Assembly: GCF_014898815.1 (NCBI RefSeq)
Contig: NW_026515473.1
Span: 124,001 to 188,000 of the forward strand
Direction: 5' to 3'
Source: Panonychus citri
Lineage: Eukaryota; Arthropoda; Arachnida; Trombidiformes; Tetranychidae
DNA length: 64,000 nt
The translations under genes were made by a program, and so were the position numbers. A model generated the notes under the pieces. That model was not told where the DNA came from. It saw only the letters and a list, made by a program, of their open reading frames with translations, and did not search any database. Position 1 is the first letter of the stretch. Each line of letters begins with the position of its first letter. Positions 40,731 through 53,173 of this stretch are shown here, piece by piece.

Positions 40731-43054
40731 TCAATTTGGTGGATTTGTTGGATTAGTTGATTTAACAGGATTATCATGATTACTATTGTAGATTCCAGGA
40801 TTAAAGTATAGACTTTTATTCCAACCTCTCCAAATAACTTCAATCGCTTGTTTAACACTCTTTTTACCTTCTCTTTTGCTAAGTTTTGAGCTTACCTGGT
40901 AAAGTGAAAAAAACAATCAATTAGTATACAAAGTTTACAATTAACTTTTAGTTATCAACTACTTACCACCATCAATATCTCATGCAAACTCTTTTCCCAT
41001 GCATGGTCAATCAATGCCCATCCTAAAGCCTCAGCAAACCATGATCCAGATTGAACACTTCTCAAGGCAACATAACCTTGAATCGTTGACTGAACTATAC
41101 ACATATCACTCCAAGTGGGTATACGATCGGGATCAGTTTTTTTGGTAAAAATAACTGGACCAGGAACTGGACCAGCATCGGCGGTCGTAGTAGCGTCCAT
41201 TATACCAAAATCGTATTCATCTAGAGCAAAATAGATAAACAAAGTAATATTTCATTAGGAACAATTAATTAACGTGATCATGAAGAAGAAAGATAATTAA
41301 GTCATCATCTAGGGTTTTCAGAGAAAAGGCTATCCATAAAGAAGAGATCATGAGTGATTAATGATTAATGATCAATTAATTGTCAATATCTAACTTGATA
41401 TGTTATACATCTGAATTAACGTGAGAAAATTTTAACATTCAAATAATTAATTTGTAATCAAAATGCAAAGAGGTAAAAGTAAACAAAAAGTAAAAAAAAA
41501 CAGTAACTCTAATTAGGTGATCCGATTTGCATTTGTATCTATTGATCAATTGTTATGGTAACTCTTACTGATTAATCTTGATTAATTGATTAAATTTTCA
41601 CGTTCCAGTGTAATGCTTGAGTTTGAGCATGCGAATAATGAAACATATAATACTAATGATGGTTCCTAAATGACGACAACTCATTTTGAGCACTTGAAGT
41701 TATTTTTACACTTGATTTGTTCATAAAAAAAAGTGAGTCAATTGATTGATTTTTTTTTCAAAAGGTAAACAATCAAATTACACAGAAGCAAACTGATTAA
41801 TTAAAATGAATTAACTTACCTCCTCTACATGCTTGGATAAAGAAGAGTTTAGGTTTGTTCATCAAGAGTGGACAGTTAAAGTTGTTGAAATAGGAGAGGA
41901 GGGTCTCAAGGCGGACATAGAGACCATCGGAACCAACTATGAGATCACATTTAAGTCCATGGGACATGATGATACAAACTAGAGCATCATGATCCTTTAA
42001 TGAATCCATTTTGGAATATTTTTGGAAAACCGCTTCAATATCACCAGCACTCAAGTTCTTGAAATAGTTCAATTGGTAGCCTAATTGTTTAAAGATCGAT
42101 GCAAGGAAGGCTCCATCTTCCTCAGCTGAAGCTCGCTGATCAAACACCTCAAAATCGACATTATTGATAATTATGCAAAATCCTCGAGGATCAGATTTAC
42201 ATGGATAAATGTCAGGACCTTCTTTAAGTTTACCCTCAGTTTTAACCAGAAATTGATGTTCAGGTTTAATGGAAACTGTTCCAGTGGGTGATTGATAAAT
42301 TTTACCTTCAAGAAAATGTTCACCGGTTAGGTTACCATTACTAAATCCATGGTCACTATCATCGCAAGAGGAATAAGATCGAGTATGTGATGAACGAACA
42401 CCTTCCCGACCAGGAATGAAACGACTTGACGTTGCTCGCGGTAAAGTGGAGCTACTTGGTGGACCTGCATCGGAGCAACAATTACCACGGTTAGGATTAA
42501 TATTATTATTATTATTATTTTCTTGAATTTGAGTTCTACCCGAATTTAAAATCTCAATGGCTCGAAAATTTTCTGTCTGAGCAAGAATATCTTTCAAGGC
42601 ATACATAGCATCAGGTCCACTGCGTCCAATGGCTAGTAGAAGACTTTCCGTTTTAGCATCATTGTCATCTTTTGACTTGATATGAAAAAAGAAAAGGTAA
42701 AATAAGAGAGGAGAAAAATGGATGATACAATTTTAATTAGAAAAAAAACCAAATGATGAGAATTGATCCGATTGAGATCAACTTCTATTGCAGTCATAAA
42801 CTGTTAACCCTTGCAAGAGACTTATTAATATCTCAATTGCAGACTAAAAGGTAACCAATATTTAGGACCATTTCTTTTTGCTTCGGATACTTTTTGAAAG
42901 AGAGGATAAGGAGGAAAAAACTTACATAGATTATATCCCAATCTTCTTGGGTTAAAACTTCTCGATATGCAATGAGATCTGAGATAAAGTTACCATTAAT
43001 CAGAGGGATTAGTCGATTTAAATTGGACATAATCAATTCCATATAAGAATCCAT
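40731..43054 (-). CDS. CARD-containing initiator caspase, 467 aa, 4 exons
   Basis: Exons 42926-43054, 41820-42675, 40967-41220 and 40731-40895 total 468 codons. The N-terminal ~90 residues look like a CARD (LNRLIPLINGNFISDLIAYR, VLTQEDW, RSGPDAMYALKDILAQ). A Ser/Asn/Arg-rich linker leads to the protease domain: GFCIIINNVDFE, catalytic His in IIMSHGLKCDLI and catalytic Cys in FFIQACRGG, which crosses the exon 2-3 junction. The small subunit has DMCIVQSTIQGYVALRSV and GSWFAEALGWAL. CARD plus QACRG makes it an initiator (caspase-2/9 or Dronc-like) that would be activated on an apoptosome-type platform; Drosophila Dronc itself has a different pentapeptide. Cleavage-site Asp residues lie in the intersubunit linker (IMDATTTADAGP). 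No break is seen. Confidence 0.93.
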
Positions 43055-46053
43055 GTTTAATGGTCGGTTGAGAGTCTAAGGTTTAGTCTACCTATACCCT
43101 CTCTTTGAACACTTGGCACAGGTCACGAGATCAACACACAAGGCACCGTGGAAGAATAAGAAGAAGAAGATGGATGATAAGAAGGAACAGTTACAGAGGA
43201 AAAGATGGATAAGGGATAGAGAGAGAGAAAGAGAGAAAGGAAGAGAGAGAGAGAGAGAGAAAGAAAGTAAAAGAAAATAAAACCAAGGTAAAAAATTGTC
43301 CACTAGAGAAAAGAATAAAAAACAAACTGAGAGAAAGATAGAGAACAGAGTTTCAGGAAGATAGAAAATAAATTGTCAGGGTAGGAAATGAATAATAGGA
43401 ATTAAAAGAAAACTAGTTTGACTTGGAATTAGGGATTGGAGGAAAATGGCGATTAAAAGGCACTTTGGGCAGTTCTTTATACTAAATAAAAATGATGGAA
43501 AGTGAGAGAAGAGAGAGAATAGAAAAAAAAAGAAAAACACTTCACTGTTTTGATGCGAAAAATAAAAATGGAGGTTCTTTTTTTGGAAGTTTGGAACAAA
43601 GAAGAAGAGAAAATTATGAGGTGAGAGATGATGATAGTGTCGATGGATGACAAAAAGACAAATAAACCACCGAAAGGAGAAAGAGAGACAAAGATAAAGA
43701 AAGAAACTGATTAACAACAAGTGAGTTTAAAAAAAAAAAAATTTTTTCCAAAACTCGAGCCATCTATCGGATGGAAAACGTATGAAAGGGCAATTGTTCC
43801 ATTCGGTCCGTTTGTGGTTGAGTTTCTTACAAGTTATCGATCGTTGTAACTCCTCTGATTGATTGGCACTAATAACTCGATGAGTCACTTATCCTGTTGG
43901 GACAAAAGGACAAGTTTCTTTTTTTTTCCGTTGGAAAAACGAGTTCATCTTTTTAAAAGAGAAAAATAATTTTAGGTTAGCAACTTTGAACTCTACAAAC
44001 GGAGGCCAATGTTTTCTTTTTCTTCTCTTTCTTGAGCCATAGAAAAGAAGATGAAAATGATCAAGTTTATTTCGATTGTGATGGTTAATTGTTGCTTCTT
44101 AAAGTTGATCAGAGAAAATTTGATTGTTCGCAATCGAATAGAAAATTCTCAATATAAATCGATTGGATTAAGTGAATGTAACTCGTTAATCTTTTCATGT
44201 TCACATTTTGCTTCATCGAAAATTGTAAACTGATTGGTAACAATTAAGATTAGAATTGCGATTTAGAGAGAAAATTAATTGGAATAGTAAGTAGTGTGAT
44301 CGTGTGATTTACTATTTGTTAATCATTAGGATTATTTTGAGAATCAGTAGTTAATTGGTCAACAAGTTTGAACTTTTTTCTTAAAGTTTTTCATCTTATC
44401 CTTATGATTAAATTAATAATTCAAATTGATTAACTTTTGTCTTTCAAAAGATTTAAAAAAAACGGTAATTTAGTTGATCAGTTTTTACCTGATTGATTTT
44501 AACCCTTTTTGATGGATGATTAGTTTTTGTCTAATTGCTTCGTCTCATCTTTCGTCTTATTGTCTGTTGTATGTTGTTAATCATCTGTTAGCAATTTAAC
44601 AGTTGAAAATACACTAATTGAGATGTTAACAATTAACGAATAATCAACAAGAAATACTTATCTTTGTTTTCTGGTTTTAAAGATTAAGAGAGATACAAGA
44701 GAGAAAGCTGAAGATGATTATAATGTGATAACGACGGAAAAGTGACCTGAATATAAGTTATTTACAATAGTTGAAAGTACTTGTGGAAGTGTGACCATCG
44801 GTTGATTGATCATTAATAAAATTCGCAGGAGAGCAAAAAAGGTAAAAGGAAAGGTGAGAGAGTCTCACCTTTCTTTTTCTTTATTTCTCTTTTTTTTCTC
44901 TTTTTTTTCTTCTCTTTCTTTAAAATCCATAGTGTGTGTGTGTGTGTTTGTGGGGCGGGTGGTGTTGGGTGAATGAACGAAGCCGTAGTGGGAGGAGGAG
45001 GAGTCATAGAGTTCGAGAAGAGGGTCTAAGGTCTTTGGCTCGTGTCGAAGCCTCTGTTGTATAGTTGCAGCTCTAATTCACCATCAAAATTCAATACATT
45101 TTCTCTTACATCTGCTTATGGATTAAGGGAAAAGAAAATCAATTAATCCATTAAAATCGACTTTTTGTTCATTTTCGATTATGTAACTTACCTTTTCTCA
45201 AGATTCTTTTTGAAGATAAATAAGATGATGAGAACGTAAATGACCATCGAGATCAGTAGACCGGAAGAGGAGGATGTTCGGAAGTGAAGATGAAATGAAA
45301 AGGATTAAGAAAGAAAGAAAAAGAGTTAAATTTGTTTAGGATATTGTATCGAAATGTAAAAGGAAGAGGGAAAAGGACGAAATGTCCAGTTTGAATTAGA
45401 AAAAATTGACCAGCGATCGAAAGAGTTGGCGGGGTTTTTACAATACGAGTTTTGCCGCGAGAGGAAAATGATGACAAAAATGATGATCACTATGATGATT
45501 AGGATGACGGAAAGTGACCTGAATGCATTTAGTTGAATTAATACATAAACGCCTGTGTGTCCATCGGTTGATTGACCATTTGTAACATATGCATAGAAAG
45601 AAAGAGGGAAAGAAGAAGAAGAAGAAGAAGAAGAAGAAGAAGAAGAAGAAAGAGAGAGGAAAAGAGAGAGAGAGGGAGGAGGAGGCGTTAGTATTAAAAT
45701 GTAGCCTCAACATCCGTAGATCGTATTTAGGCCTTTTCCTCTGTACTTACCTTTGGTACTTTGTCTCTCTCTCTCTCTCTCTTTCCTCCTCCATACAATA
45801 GAGACCAAGGGTGAGTGAACGAAGTCTCATCAGAAGGAGGAGCCCCACGGGATCTAAAAGAGGCCTAAATTTATGACTCGTGGTGAACCGCTGTTTAGTT
45901 CCAGTTCACCGTTTGATCTGTTAACAACATCGAAGAGAAAAAACTTTATCATCGAAAATTCAATTTTTATTAATAATCATCACGAATAAAAGTTTCAATT
46001 CTTACCTTTCCTCTTCTGTTCAGAAGTGACCGTTACCTTTTGACCCTTTCACC
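43055..46053. other. Intergenic region with GA/CT tracts and repeat modules upstream of the bHLH gene
   Basis: Three kilobases including strong GA/CT tracts (43220-43270, 45600-45680, 45764-45786) and at least two related non-coding modules (about 44730-45131 and 45500-45930). Shared module landmarks are AAGTGACCTGAAT, CCATCGGTTGATTGA, a purine tract, then GTGAACGAAG/GGAGGAGGAG and a downstream block ending AGTTC(C/A)... AATTCACC/AGTTCACC. On the minus strand a good 5' splice-site sequence (CCAAAGGTAAGTACAG) occurs near 45741-45756. No protein gene is supported. Confidence 0.5.
44986..45131 (+). repeat. Left arm of a near-perfect inverted repeat around the bHLH gene
   Basis: The 146 bp from GTAGTGGGAGGAGG to GGATTAAGGGA are matched in reverse complement at 47778-47926 with only a 3-bp GAG length difference visible. 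The arms are about 2.65 kb apart. Confidence 0.93.
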
Positions 46054-46839
46054 ATGAATATTTATTCAAATTCCTTACCAACAACCTACATGACAACAAC
46101 GGTACATCAACAACCAACACAACAACAACAACAACAACAACAACAGTCCAACACCATTGCGAACAATGTTATACTCAACAGTTTACTCGACAACAACACC
46201 GAGATAAAACCATCAATGTTAACCGATATTTCAATTGATTTACTTTCTACCGACTATTTACCCGATCCATTGATTAATTCAACTGATTTAACTTCATTGG
46301 ACAATTATGAAGACGGTGATGAAGAAGATGATGAACATTTACTAAGTGACCATAACTACGAGACCATAATCGATGATACAAGTCATCGAAAAAGTAAAAT
46401 GGCCAAAAAAACATACGAAACTACATGTGAGCCCATTTACCATTCACCGAATCACAATGGATCTTATGTCAACGATAAATCGCAAAGTCCACGAATAACT
46501 TCATCAACTGAGATTATTTTAGTCAAACGCAGGCCAAGTTCGGTATCTTCAACCTCATCTTCATCATCCTCATCATCATCTCATGGAACAATTAACAAAA
46601 GAAATGAACGAGAAAGAAATCGAGTTAAATTAGTCAACATTGGATTTCAAACATTACGACAACACATTCCCAATGGTGCTAAAGGTAAACTGTCCAAAGT
46701 TGAGACCTTAAGGTCAGCGGTTGATTATATTCGGACATTACAATCAGTTCTTAATGGTGATGATCCAACAATCCAATCAATTGATAGTAATAACTTCATG
46801 TGCCTAAAAAATTTGGAAAATTGTTTTTCTTTTCAATAG
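46054..46839 (+). CDS. Achaete-scute-like bHLH transcription factor (261 aa), single exon
   Basis: The bHLH domain (about residues 181-235) reads KRNERERNRVKLVNIGFQTL, then RQHIPNGAKGKLSKVETLRS and AVDYIRTLQ. The basic region RERNRVKLVN with GF and the loop NGAKGKLSKVET are diagnostic of the achaete-scute (ASCL) family rather than atonal or twist. The gene is intronless, as proneural genes usually are. The N-terminus has a polyQ run and an acidic patch (EDGDEEDDE), and a polySer run precedes the domain. It would heterodimerise with a Daughterless/E protein on E-boxes to promote neural fate. The C-terminal acidic/aromatic tail typical of the family is short (CLKNLENCFSFQ). It is bracketed by inverted repeat arms at 44986 and 47778. 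Confidence 0.93.
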   Translation: MNIYSNSLPTTYMTTTVHQQPTQQQQQQQQQSNTIANNVILNSLLDNNTEIKPSMLTDISIDLLSTDYLPDPLINSTDLTSLDNYEDGDEEDDEHLLSDHNYETIIDDTSHRKSKMAKKTYETTCEPIYHSPNHNGSYVNDKSQSPRITSSTEIILVKRRPSSVSSTSSSSSSSSSHGTINKRNERERNRVKLVNIGFQTLRQHIPNGAKGKLSKVETLRSAVDYIRTLQSVLNGDDPTIQSIDSNNFMCLKNLENCFSFQ

Positions 46840-49493
46840 TAAACAATTAAAAAAGATCAACAAACTGTATACCAACCGTTTTTCTAATTTAATTAACAAT
46901 CATTGTAACAATTATATTAAAATTGCCTTTCTTAATTAATCGATTAACAGTTTTCCATAATTTCTTGTTCATTAATAGTAAATTTTATGCTGACCGCTGG
47001 TCAATTTTTCCTCAACCATTTGCTTGGTATGATAGTTAAGGTAATAAGAGACAATCAAGTAAATTGTTTAAAGATGTAAATCAAATCAATTGGATGTGAA
47101 TTATGGTAACATGATTAGTTGATGATTTACTCCAAGTAAATCCGGTCATTAACTCATTCTTTCAATTTCTCTCTCACTCTCTTTCTGACCCTTGTCCACT
47201 TCTTCTTACTGGACACCTTTCGTAAGATGGACAATTCATTCATACATTTTGATACCGATGTTGTCTGGACTCTGTCTGTTTCCCCCTTTCTCTTGTTATT
47301 ATTATGTTGACCTTAGGTCAGTGGCCTTAGGTCAGTAAACATTTATAAAGAGAGAGAGAGAGAAAAGAGAGTGACCAAAACGCGCCAACTCTTTTCTATT
47401 GTGCTGACCCTTGACCAGCTTTATTATTCTTCGCAACAAAAGTTCACCTTTTCATCTTCCTCTCGACTTTCATTGATTTCTAACAATTGGTAAATTACAA
47501 ATGTAACTTTGTTTTTAATTCTCATTGAAAATTTTATTTCCTTTTCTTCACAATTTGTTTTTTTTTATATTCTAAATTGATCCGGTTTTTAATTGACTCA
47601 ATTAATTCATAATCTCAGGTGTGTTTGTGAATCGCGTGAATGAATATAGTTACATACACACGGATCTCTAAGGTAAAGTTTTCTTTTTCATTCTCTATTC
47701 GAAAGAAGAAAAAGAAAATTAATTAAATTTGATTCTCATATTGAATGAGTCAATTAATTGATTGTTTTTCTTTCGTTTCCCTTAATCCATAAGCAGATGT
47801 AAGAGAAAATGTATTGAATTTTGATGGTGAATTAGAGCTGCAACTATACAACAGAGGCTTCGACACGAGCCAAAGACCTTAGACCCTCTTCTCGAACTCT
47901 ATGACTCCTCCTCCTCCTCCCACTAGGGCTTCATACCAGCACCACCACCACCACGAAGACACAGAGAAAGAGAAAGAGAAAGAGAAAGAGAAGAAAGAAA
48001 GAGAAAGAAAGAGAAAGAAAGGTAAGTAAGAGGAAAATTCGATCTACGGATGTTGAAGCTGCTTCTCTCTAAATACTTTACGCCTCCTCTTTCTTTTTCT
48101 CTTTCTTTTCTCCCCCTCATACATATGTTACCTATGGTCAATCAACCGATGGACAAACACATCCACACGCATAAACACATAGACACGCGTCCATATATTA
48201 TTATATATAAATTATATTGAGGTCATTTTCTGTCATCATCTCCTCAGTCTGCATGTTGTCTTGTTGTTTATTTGTTGTCTTCACATTTTTCATACTCCAT
48301 TGAGTTAAAAATTTACCTCTGACCCTTTTTACTTATATGGTCAAGGTTTAAGTACCTTTAGTTAATTTAATAATCCATAACAATGTTCAATCCCCAAGAT
48401 GTCCAGTTATCTTTTATCAATGGTCAACATTATGAGTAAACATTTCAACATTTCCTGTTGTGTTAATTTATTATTCATTTCTGTTTCTTTTTTTTCTCAT
48501 CATTCTCATCACAATCAAAACAGTTACTAAATTACAACAATTACTATTAATTGATTGAGAAATCAAAACATCTCATAATTTTAACGGATTAATATGATAA
48601 GAGACTAATATTGACAATTTAAGTTGATTTAAGTTCAATTCAATGATTAAACTTGGCTTTATGTTGAAAGTCATGATTAATTTAGCACAATTAATGTTAC
48701 TCAATTATTACAATAAGCTAACAATTAATTTGATTTCTTGAGAAAAGTAATTGTTTTACTCGAGTTAATATTGACAGGGGAAAATTTGATCAATGATAAT
48801 CTGATTTAATTGCTATCGATTAAGTTTTCATTTTAACCTTGATTAAATTATCAACAGTTATGATATTGGATATTCAATACAACGTTGATTACACGTGATT
48901 AAATTGCTATCTAAATTTAATTGGTGTATTGACCAAATGATATTTTTAACATTTAACGATAAATTGTTCAATTGAACTTGAAATTATTAACCTTAATTGT
49001 TTTCTAACCTTAACAATTAGACTACAATACCTTAGCCATTCACTAATCATGCTTCAAGATGATTAACATTTAATCATAATTGATTGATTGTAATAAAGAA
49101 GATCATTGTTATGTAAAAATTGGTGGAAATGGAGATTACAATTAATTAATTCTTAGCCATGTTTTCCGATTAAAATTAAAATCATTATTAGACGAAACTT
49201 TCATTTCTCTGTAACATCACAATTAGAGTTACAATTTGAGTTACAATTAGGAAATTATTCTTGATTAACTTAATAAACCTCATTGATTACAAAGTTGTTG
49301 TTAGTTGAACCAAATCAATTATAATTACCGTTACCTTTTCCTTAATTATTAGAAGAATTTAAGCAATTAATTGATTGTTATTGATTATAACAAGGAAAAA
49401 GTTTCGGAATCAGTTGATCAGTACGACAACAATTAAATCCTCAGTAATTCACCATTGATTCATTTAATATCCTTTGATTATCCTTACAAAATT
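46840..49493. other. Intergenic region downstream of the bHLH gene
   Basis: Contains the right inverted-repeat arm and the rest of its module (47778-48240), with a GTAAGT donor-like sequence at about 48021, GA tracts at 47350 and 47962-48020, and AT-rich spacer thereafter. No protein gene seen. Confidence 0.5.
47778..47926 (-). repeat. Right arm of the inverted repeat around the bHLH gene
   Basis: Reverse complement of 44986-45131. The similarity continues more weakly to about 48240 (AGCTTCAACATCCGTAGATCG, GGTCAATCAACCGATGG), where it matches the second left module at 45500-45760 instead. Confidence 0.93.
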
Positions 49494-51254
49494 ATGGGTA
49501 AGTCTTACAATTTAGATTAGATTTGTTTTCTCGTTGATTACTAATCCAGTTTCATTGTTTATCGATTGATTAATTGATTGATTTTGTGATTTAAAAGATG
49601 AAAAAATGATCAATGTTAAACCTTCATTGTTTCTGGTCTATGCTGTTGGATCATCGCTTTTGGGATCAATCTCATTGGGATTAACTGTTGGATTTAGTTC
49701 ATCAGCTATTCCAAGTATGGAAAGTAATTTAACTTCACCCAGAATAATTGAACATGATCACAATGAAACTAAATCATGGATTAAGAGTATAATCTCAATT
49801 GGTGCCATGATCGGTGCTTTAATTGCAGGTAAGTAAAACAATTAATAACTTTTTGCGAGGATTAAACTTTTTTTTTTAGAAAACCTAACATCTAATTGGT
49901 AACAAGGATTTCCTGTTAATCTCATTTTGTTTTGACTCTCTGATAATCACAAAGGTCCTGTCGCTAATTTGATTGGCCGTAAATTGTCATTAATTGTCGC
50001 TAATGTCCCTTTCTTTTTTGGTTGGCTTGCAATCGGATTTGCTCCTGGAATTACATCAATATTAATCGGACGATTGACCACTGGTCTATGTTCAGGTTTT
50101 GTTTGCACAGTTATACCTTTGTATTTGGTTGAGATTTCACCTTGTCACCTACGAGGTTTAATTGGGTCAACATTTCAGGTAAAAGTTTTAGTCAATCGGT
50201 TAATCAATTTACAATTAACAATTGTATCACTTCACAGGCCGCAACTATCGGTGGTATACTTTTATCATCAATTCTTGGCGTTTTCTTGGAGTGGCGACAA
50301 TTGGCCTTAATTAGTTCACTGCCGTGTTTAATTATGCCTTTACTTATGTTTTTCACAACGGAATCACCAGCGTTCATAATTAACCAGCAATCAACTAATT
50401 TCAACAACAACAATAATAATAACAATGATTATCAATCTACTAGTACCAAAGAAACATACAAAGTATTACAAAGATTACGAAGTCATTCAAGTGACATTGA
50501 AGGTGAATTAAAGGAAATGGGGTCATCAGGGTCAACCGGTGATGAGTCTAAAGTTTTCGTCCCTTGGTCAGTGATCAGAAAACCCGAAGTTTACAAGCCA
50601 TTTTTAATTACTTTGGGTATAATGTTTTTCCAGCAGTTTAGCGGCATAAGTCCAGTTACTTTTTCAATGGTTGAGATATTTAAATTGTCACAAATTCAAT
50701 TGAACGGTTTTGTCGCTTCAGTGATTGTTAACTCGGTCTCATTTATTTCAACCATAATCGCAAGCCTATTGTCCGATAGATGTGGACGGAAGCCACTTTT
50801 AATCATCTCAGGAGTTTTACATGTTATCAGTTTATCCGTTCTTGGATTAACCTTTTACATTGTCCACTCGAATCCTGAACTTGGACCTAAATACGGTTTC
50901 ATTGCGTTAATTTCACTCATGGTTTTTGTCGCTGGTTTCGCGCTTGGCTATGGGTGTTTACCTTTCACCATGATATCAGAATATACCATTTATGAGGCTC
51001 GAGGTTTAATCAGTTCGGCTGGTGTTTGTTTCTGTTGGACATTCGCCTTCCTATTGGTTAAATCGTTTGAAGACTTACAACATTACCTTAAACCCTACGG
51101 CACTTATTGGCTATTGGCATTCATCTCGATATTCAGTGTACCTTTTGTCACTTTCTTTGTACCCGAAACGAAGGGCAAATCAGCTGAAAAAATCGCTCAT
51201 CAATTTAACTGTAAACTGTTTCAAGATGTTCCCTGTACTTTTCGTAACAATTAA
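49494..51254 (+). CDS. MFS sugar transporter (trehalose/glucose-transporter-like), 491 aa, 4 exons
   Basis: Likely exons are 49494-49497 (only ATGG), 49598-49828, 49955-50178 and 50238-51254; joined they give exactly 492 codons. If the 4-nt exon is wrong, the ATG at 49606 starts the protein three residues further in. Twelve hydrophobic segments are visible, with family signatures NLIGRKLS and RLTTGLCSGFVCTVIPLYLVE in the first half and SDRCGRKPLL and FVPETKGKS in the second, plus FFQQFSGISPVTF. These fit the SLC2/Tret1-like group that carries hexoses or trehalose over the plasma membrane. The central cytosolic loop is Asn-rich (NNNNNNNND) and probably variable. Substrate cannot be deduced. 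Confidence 0.9.
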
Positions 51255-51573
51255 AGTCTCGATTTAATTACAATGTAAATTGCTACTCGATGAAAATAAA
51301 ACAAGCAAAATATTCCGATATTCATATAAACAACTTGTTGATTTAAGATCTAAGATTTCAATCAATGAGATCGATCAGTTGAATGCTAATTAATTAACCT
51401 TTATTAACAGATAAATATGATAACAATTATTATTATGATTTTGATAAAATTCAAAGTATTAATAATAAGAATCAAAAATTAATCAGATATTTGACTAGGA
51501 TTTTCTTTGTTTATTTCCTTTTCGATTAAATTAAATACTATTAATATAATTAAAATATTCTTGTGGCAGTAGA
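51255..51573. other. Intergenic spacer between convergent genes
   Basis: AT-rich; AATAAA at 51295-51300 shortly after the transporter stop. Nothing else seen. Confidence 0.5.
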
Positions 51574-52367
51574 TTAAAGTTCCCGATTGCCATCACCGTT
51601 TGGATTTAATTGATCTTGAACAGTTCGAGTTGGTTCAATACCCAATGTTATCGAAGCTCTGATTCCTCTGGCAAAGTCACCAGTGGTCACTAGGATTCCA
51701 GCACCTCGAGACTGTTGGAATCTAACATCATCGGGATTAGTAGTTCGAGGAGTGGTCACCGTATTATATGGGAAACTTGTTCTAAAAGTTCACCAAATTC
51801 TTCAGTGAAAAACAGTTGACCAACATAGACCAGATTATTGCCCATTCGAATTTCAATGTGAATATGAAGCGATCGACCTCTATACCAACCAGGTACAATG
51901 GAAATAAATCGAACTTGTCCCGTCTGGGTTGTTCGTTGGACACCACGTAGCCAACGGGAAGTTAATTGTGGAATTGAATTACCATCGTTAGCCCATTGGA
52001 CACCAGCTAAATCGTTGAAACCTGAATAATTACCGAAAGAGTTGGCATGCCAAATGTAAACATCAGCACCGGACACTGGTCGACAACTACGGGAATTAGT
52101 TACACCGATGATCAAATCCATTCGAGACCCAATTTCGTTTTCACGGATATTGACCCGTCGAAGTGGCTCCGGAATAAAATATGGACCAGAGGTGGTCATT
52201 GGCGCTAAGACACATGAATGCTGATATCGGGCTCGACCAACGGCTCGACAATCAGTTACCGTTGAATTGTAAGGTAATTCAGTTCGAGGGGAAACATAAT
52301 CAGGATCTGATTTAACTAAAATTGGAAACAAAGTTAAAAAAATTTTCACCAAATTATTGACCAACAT
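51574..52367 (-). CDS. Secreted intradiol ring-cleavage dioxygenase, single exon with one frame break
   Basis: ATG at 52367 opens a signal peptide (MLVNNLVKIFLTLFPILVKS). The catalytic core has the iron ligands of intradiol dioxygenases: Tyr in WHANSFGNYSGF, Tyr in VPGWYRGRSLHIHIE and the two His of the HIHIE motif. The first frame ends at 51756, but an overlapping frame (to 51574) supplies the usual continuation TTPRTTNPDDVRFQQSRGAG and the terminus. The break is a single-base difference at a short T run near 51773-51777. These Fe(III) enzymes split catechol rings; spider mites hold many fungal-derived copies that act on plant phenolics in the gut. No intron is present. Whether this copy is active depends on whether the indel is real. 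Confidence 0.9.
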
Positions 52368-53173
52368 TTTCAATCTAATTGTTAATTGTTATCTGATTAA
52401 CCCTCTAGCAAATTTTGGACAATTAGATGGTTAATATTAACCAGAATTGATGAGGAGACAAACAATTAATAACTTTTATACTAAATTGTTGCTCTAGTTT
52501 ATATCTTCTTAATCTGATTGTTAATTAATTTCTTATGCTTTTCCATCTTGATGACAAAACAAAAACATTGTATCGCAATTTCAATTAGTTAATTGATCAA
52601 ACCATAAAAATTAAGGAATCACCAGTAATTGTCTAACTATCTATTAGCTTAATTGTTAATCAGTTAATTTTTTAACCTTGACTTATTTAATAAATGGTTA
52701 TCCTTGATTGTGACAATCAATTTTTTTTTAATTCTTGATTATTGTTATCAAATTGTTTCGTTTAATTGAGCAAAAAGTTTTTAAACATAATCATCATTGT
52801 ACTTTTTTTTTTTGATCAACTCAATTAGTTAAACTTTGTTCATTGTTTCAGTTTAAAAGGTGATTGATTAATGATTTAGTAATTTAGTTTAAATTAAAAA
52901 CAATTAAAAGAATTACAATTAAATATTGTAGAGCTAAACTGGCACTTTTTAAGTTGAATGTTGTATACACTAGAAATTGAAGATAATTAAATAATACATC
53001 AAATTAAAGGGAAACAATTAATAGATTATGAGAAAAGATCACCAATCAAATATTGACGATTAAATTGTGATGGATTATATAAAGTTATATGACTTTGATT
53101 TCGGTTTGTACAGTTGAAAAGGTAAATGTAAGTTGATTAGTTAATGATTTTTTCGTTCAATTAATGTTGATGA
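52368..53173. other. Intergenic spacer
   Basis: AT-rich 0.8 kb between the dioxygenase 5' end and the SLC6 3' end. No open frame or repeat of note. Confidence 0.5.

Noticed and set aside
1312..43054. Functional pairing of the element's BIR protein with the caspase gene in the same window
   Set aside because: Their proximity (about 40 kb) is incidental to where the element inserted; nothing in the sequence links them specifically.
43088..43720. Minus-strand Leu/Ser/Phe-rich frames upstream of the caspase
   Set aside because: They lie over GA/CT tracts in the 5' flank of the caspase gene and show no family pattern.
44051..44233. 60-codon plus-strand frame with a signal-peptide-like start
   Set aside because: Isolated in AT-rich intergenic DNA, without splice partners or recognisable motifs.
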